This document shows positions 61,667-64,000 of a stretch of DNA of 64,000 nt, piece by piece; the stretch's first letter is position 1; every line of letters begins with the position of its first letter. The notes beneath the pieces are model-generated. The model was not told the origin of the DNA. It was given only the letters and a program-made list of their open reading frames with translations, and ran no database searches. Position numbers and translations under genes: made by a program. Source of the stretch: Limonium bicolor (Eukaryota; Streptophyta; Magnoliopsida; Caryophyllales; Plumbaginaceae); assembly GCA_023374045.1 (NCBI GenBank), contig CM041781.1, forward strand, positions 141,166,982 through 141,230,981, in the 5' to 3' direction.

Positions 61667-64000
61667 TGAAACACCCTCAATTGCTAGGAATTTATATAGT
61701 GATATAGATCACTGTATAGTCGTAGCTCACTAGGAACTACTTACTGAGAATTAAGTGTTAGTGTGTCGTCTCCTTATTCCAATATCTTTAAGTGTTGATC
61801 CAATGATATTATCCCATGAAGTATATCATTTTCATTAGACCATTCATGGCCATAAGATAGACAGCAAGGTCTAGCCAATTTATTCTTATACAACAGTCCA
61901 TTTCTTTCGGTTATTTTTGGACTCGGTTAGCTAATTATTATCATGTTGCCACTTCCTATTCCTATACCTTAATGTTGTCAACCAAACTAGACATTCCATA
62001 CACATTATTGAGCTTTATTTCATGGCTCAAAATCAAGCCAAACAAGGCTCCAAATCTGCCTATACTTGCCGCCCACATTAAGGGTATTCAAACATGTAAC
62101 AATTGTTACATGTTACTTCTTGTCACATAAACTATCACATTTCCTTATATAATCCTAAGTATTATAATTCCCAAGTATATCATCAGTATGTGGCCGATTT
62201 TTATATGCTGTAACTTCCATAGCAGCCATTAAATAACATGTATAATTCAGCCACTTATATTATAATGTAACATTATTACACTCTTGTCTCCTTACCATTT
62301 AAGTAATAGTATTAACATCTTTGGTCTGATTAAACAAGTCCCATGGCTGGAGACAAACTTTTGAGGTGTCAAACCAGGTCTTCTTGAATTACAATGTGGG
62401 TTATGTGTCATTATTTCAGCCAAGACTACATTAGACTTCAATAAACAAACATGCTGAAATGGAAAAACAATTCTCCTTGTTGTGCATATTGGGATCGGCT
62501 GGATGGGGCTTCACTCATGCCTAGATCATTGTCTTCTCAGCCTTCCCAAACTCTTATAAACATTCCACAAATACCAATTAAAGAATACAGCAAAGAATTA
62601 ACTTGGAGAGTTGATCCAAGTGAGAACACATGTGCTGAAAAGTCTTGCCAAGTGCAGATTTTTGTCTCTCTCTTTGCATGCTCTCGGTTTTAACCCCTCC
62701 CCATGCCCTCATGTTTCCACTTCAACATTACTCCTCACTTCCCTAACATCCCTAGCTGAGTTAGAAGTCAGAAGTTGAGAGAAAACTGAAAGAAAAGAGA
62801 AGGAAAAACGTTGAGAAGGGAAAGGAAAGAAAAGAGTGCTGAACCAGAAAAATTCTGCTGCTGTATCCCTTCATTTCTGGTCCTATAATTCGTTTTTCAT
62901 CCATTACCAAAGCTTGTTTCTTTCACCCAATCCCTTCCCCTGTGTGTCTAGAGGTTAGATCAAAAGAGAAACCAAGAAAAAGTCTTATAACAAGAGAGAA
63001 ATAGAGCAAACCGTGAAGAGCTGCTGCTGCTGGAATTTTCTGCTGCTGTTGCTGTTTGATGTGCATGCACCAGCTTAGGAGGAGGATTTAGAGTCCAATT
63101 GCTGGAAGTATTAAGAGGAGAAGGAGAGCTCTTTTATCTGTAGAAATTCCCAACAAAAACTAACTAGTTATGGCTAGAGGATCTGAGGTAACTTTCATGT
63201 ACAACAATGTTCAAAAACTGAAAAATTCATTTGTTGTTTTCGGTTCTGTTTGGTTCTGATTGAGTGTGATGTTTCTGTAAATTTTGAGATGTGTTATGGT
63301 TGATTAGTAGAGGTTAAAACCCTCTACATTGCTTATGAATTTCGTGGCTCATGCAGGTGGTAAGTTAAGTTAGGAAAGAACAAAGGAAGAATGACATAAA
63401 AAGTGCTTTAAGGATTGCATGTGCAATCGGTTTTGTTGTTTCTGTATACTAAGTATTATGTGATGTTTTACAGCTTGAATTGATGAGGAAATGATGTTAT
63501 TTTGTTGGTTATAAGTCCAGGTCGAAATGGTGTCAAATGGGATAGGTTTCCTAGACAAATAACAAGACAAAGTTAGTGGTACATATAAATGTACATTTAG
63601 ATATATGGTGTTTTTAGTAACCATTGTGGTAGAAGTTTGATGAGATAATGATTTTCCTAAGATGGACAGAACCTTAGGTAATGAGATGGATAGGTTAAAT
63701 ATGAGGTTTAGACATATGTTTAGTGACTATAAGTTTGATGAAACATGGCTAGTTAACTAGGTGAGTTAACTAGAGAAAAATCTACCATAAACTTATCGGT
63801 TTTGGCTATAAAGTTCTTGTTGCTTTGGTTTCTGGTGTTTTAATGAACATGGGGTCTTATACTGACCATATGATGTTATATGACCATTGGGTTCAAACAA
63901 AAATTGTAATAACACTTTAATACACATAGGAGCACAATAAGTGTTACTAAAGGATTTTGATCACTGTTATTGTAGTAATTTCGGTATGGTTGGTTTTTCT
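61667..64000 (+). mobile_element. Element D: start of another insertion, probably a long LTR
   Basis: TGAAACACCCTCAATTGC at 61667 interrupts A's LTR. The preceding CTTCT (61662-61666) would be its target duplication. The start resembles the TGAAATACCC start of the C LTR. Inside are a TATAAA motif near 62551, a purine-rich stretch (62760-62840), CTG-rich runs (63022-63056), and an ATGGCTAGAGGATCTGAG followed by GTAACT at 63171-63194. No pol domain, primer site or second LTR is reached. The short ORFs (62451-62693; 63370-63624 minus) have no recognised domain. It could also be another kind of insertion. Confidence 0.55.

Noticed and set aside
62451..62693. 80-codon ORF in element D as a host gene
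   Set aside because: No recognised domain, and it lies within a probable LTR; not enough evidence.

Overview
The window is a block of nested LTR retrotransposons from an angiosperm nuclear genome. The signs are long (about 4.2-4.5 kb) Ty3/gypsy LTRs, TGGTATCAGAGC-type primer binding sites (initiator Met tRNA), polypurine tracts, gag-pol domain order PR-RT-RH-IN, and a plant-type AlkB domain. I see no intact host gene. The species cannot be fixed from the sequence. LTR and internal boundaries were read by eye from terminal motifs, primer sites, polypurine tracts and target-site duplications (TSDs).

Layout, oldest to youngest. Element E (minus strand, 1-3028) is a broken gypsy element: partial 3' LTR, truncated pol, gag, primer site, and a 38-base stub of its 5' LTR. 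Element A (minus strand, from 3029) is inserted in that stub. It has a complete 3' LTR (3029-7516), a non-coding internal region (7517-12856) and a 5' LTR split in two (12857-14548 and 61407-61666). Element C (plus strand, 14549-61406, TSD GGGTC) is inserted in A's 5' LTR. C carries decayed gag-pol (51128-56898). Array B (15091-47213, TSD GTGTG) is inserted in C's 5' LTR: four nearly identical 4.3-kb LTRs alternate with three 5-kb non-coding internal regions. Element D (from 61667) starts inside the remainder of A's 5' LTR and runs off the right edge.

The most unusual content is in C. Between its gag zinc knuckles and its protease lies a recognisable AlkB-type 2-oxoglutarate/Fe(II) dioxygenase domain (about 52693-53384). 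It retains the HxD motif, the distal His and the two C-terminal Arg. E, the other coding gypsy element here, lacks it. AT-rich gaps with GT...AG ends and plausible branch sites separate the gag segments, the AlkB segment and pol. Their reading phases fit a spliced transcript in which Gag-AlkB and Gag-Pol could be alternative products. The copy is dead: thirteen premature stops, nearly all explicable as C-to-T changes, and two frameshifts.

A and B share a non-coding internal type, with a duplicated polypurine tract also found in C. A's LTR resembles C's, and the start of B's LTR resembles E's. A and B are therefore best read as non-autonomous elements that depend on proteins from relatives such as C and E. 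All three long LTR types carry inverted-repeat clusters at the same relative position but with different sequences.
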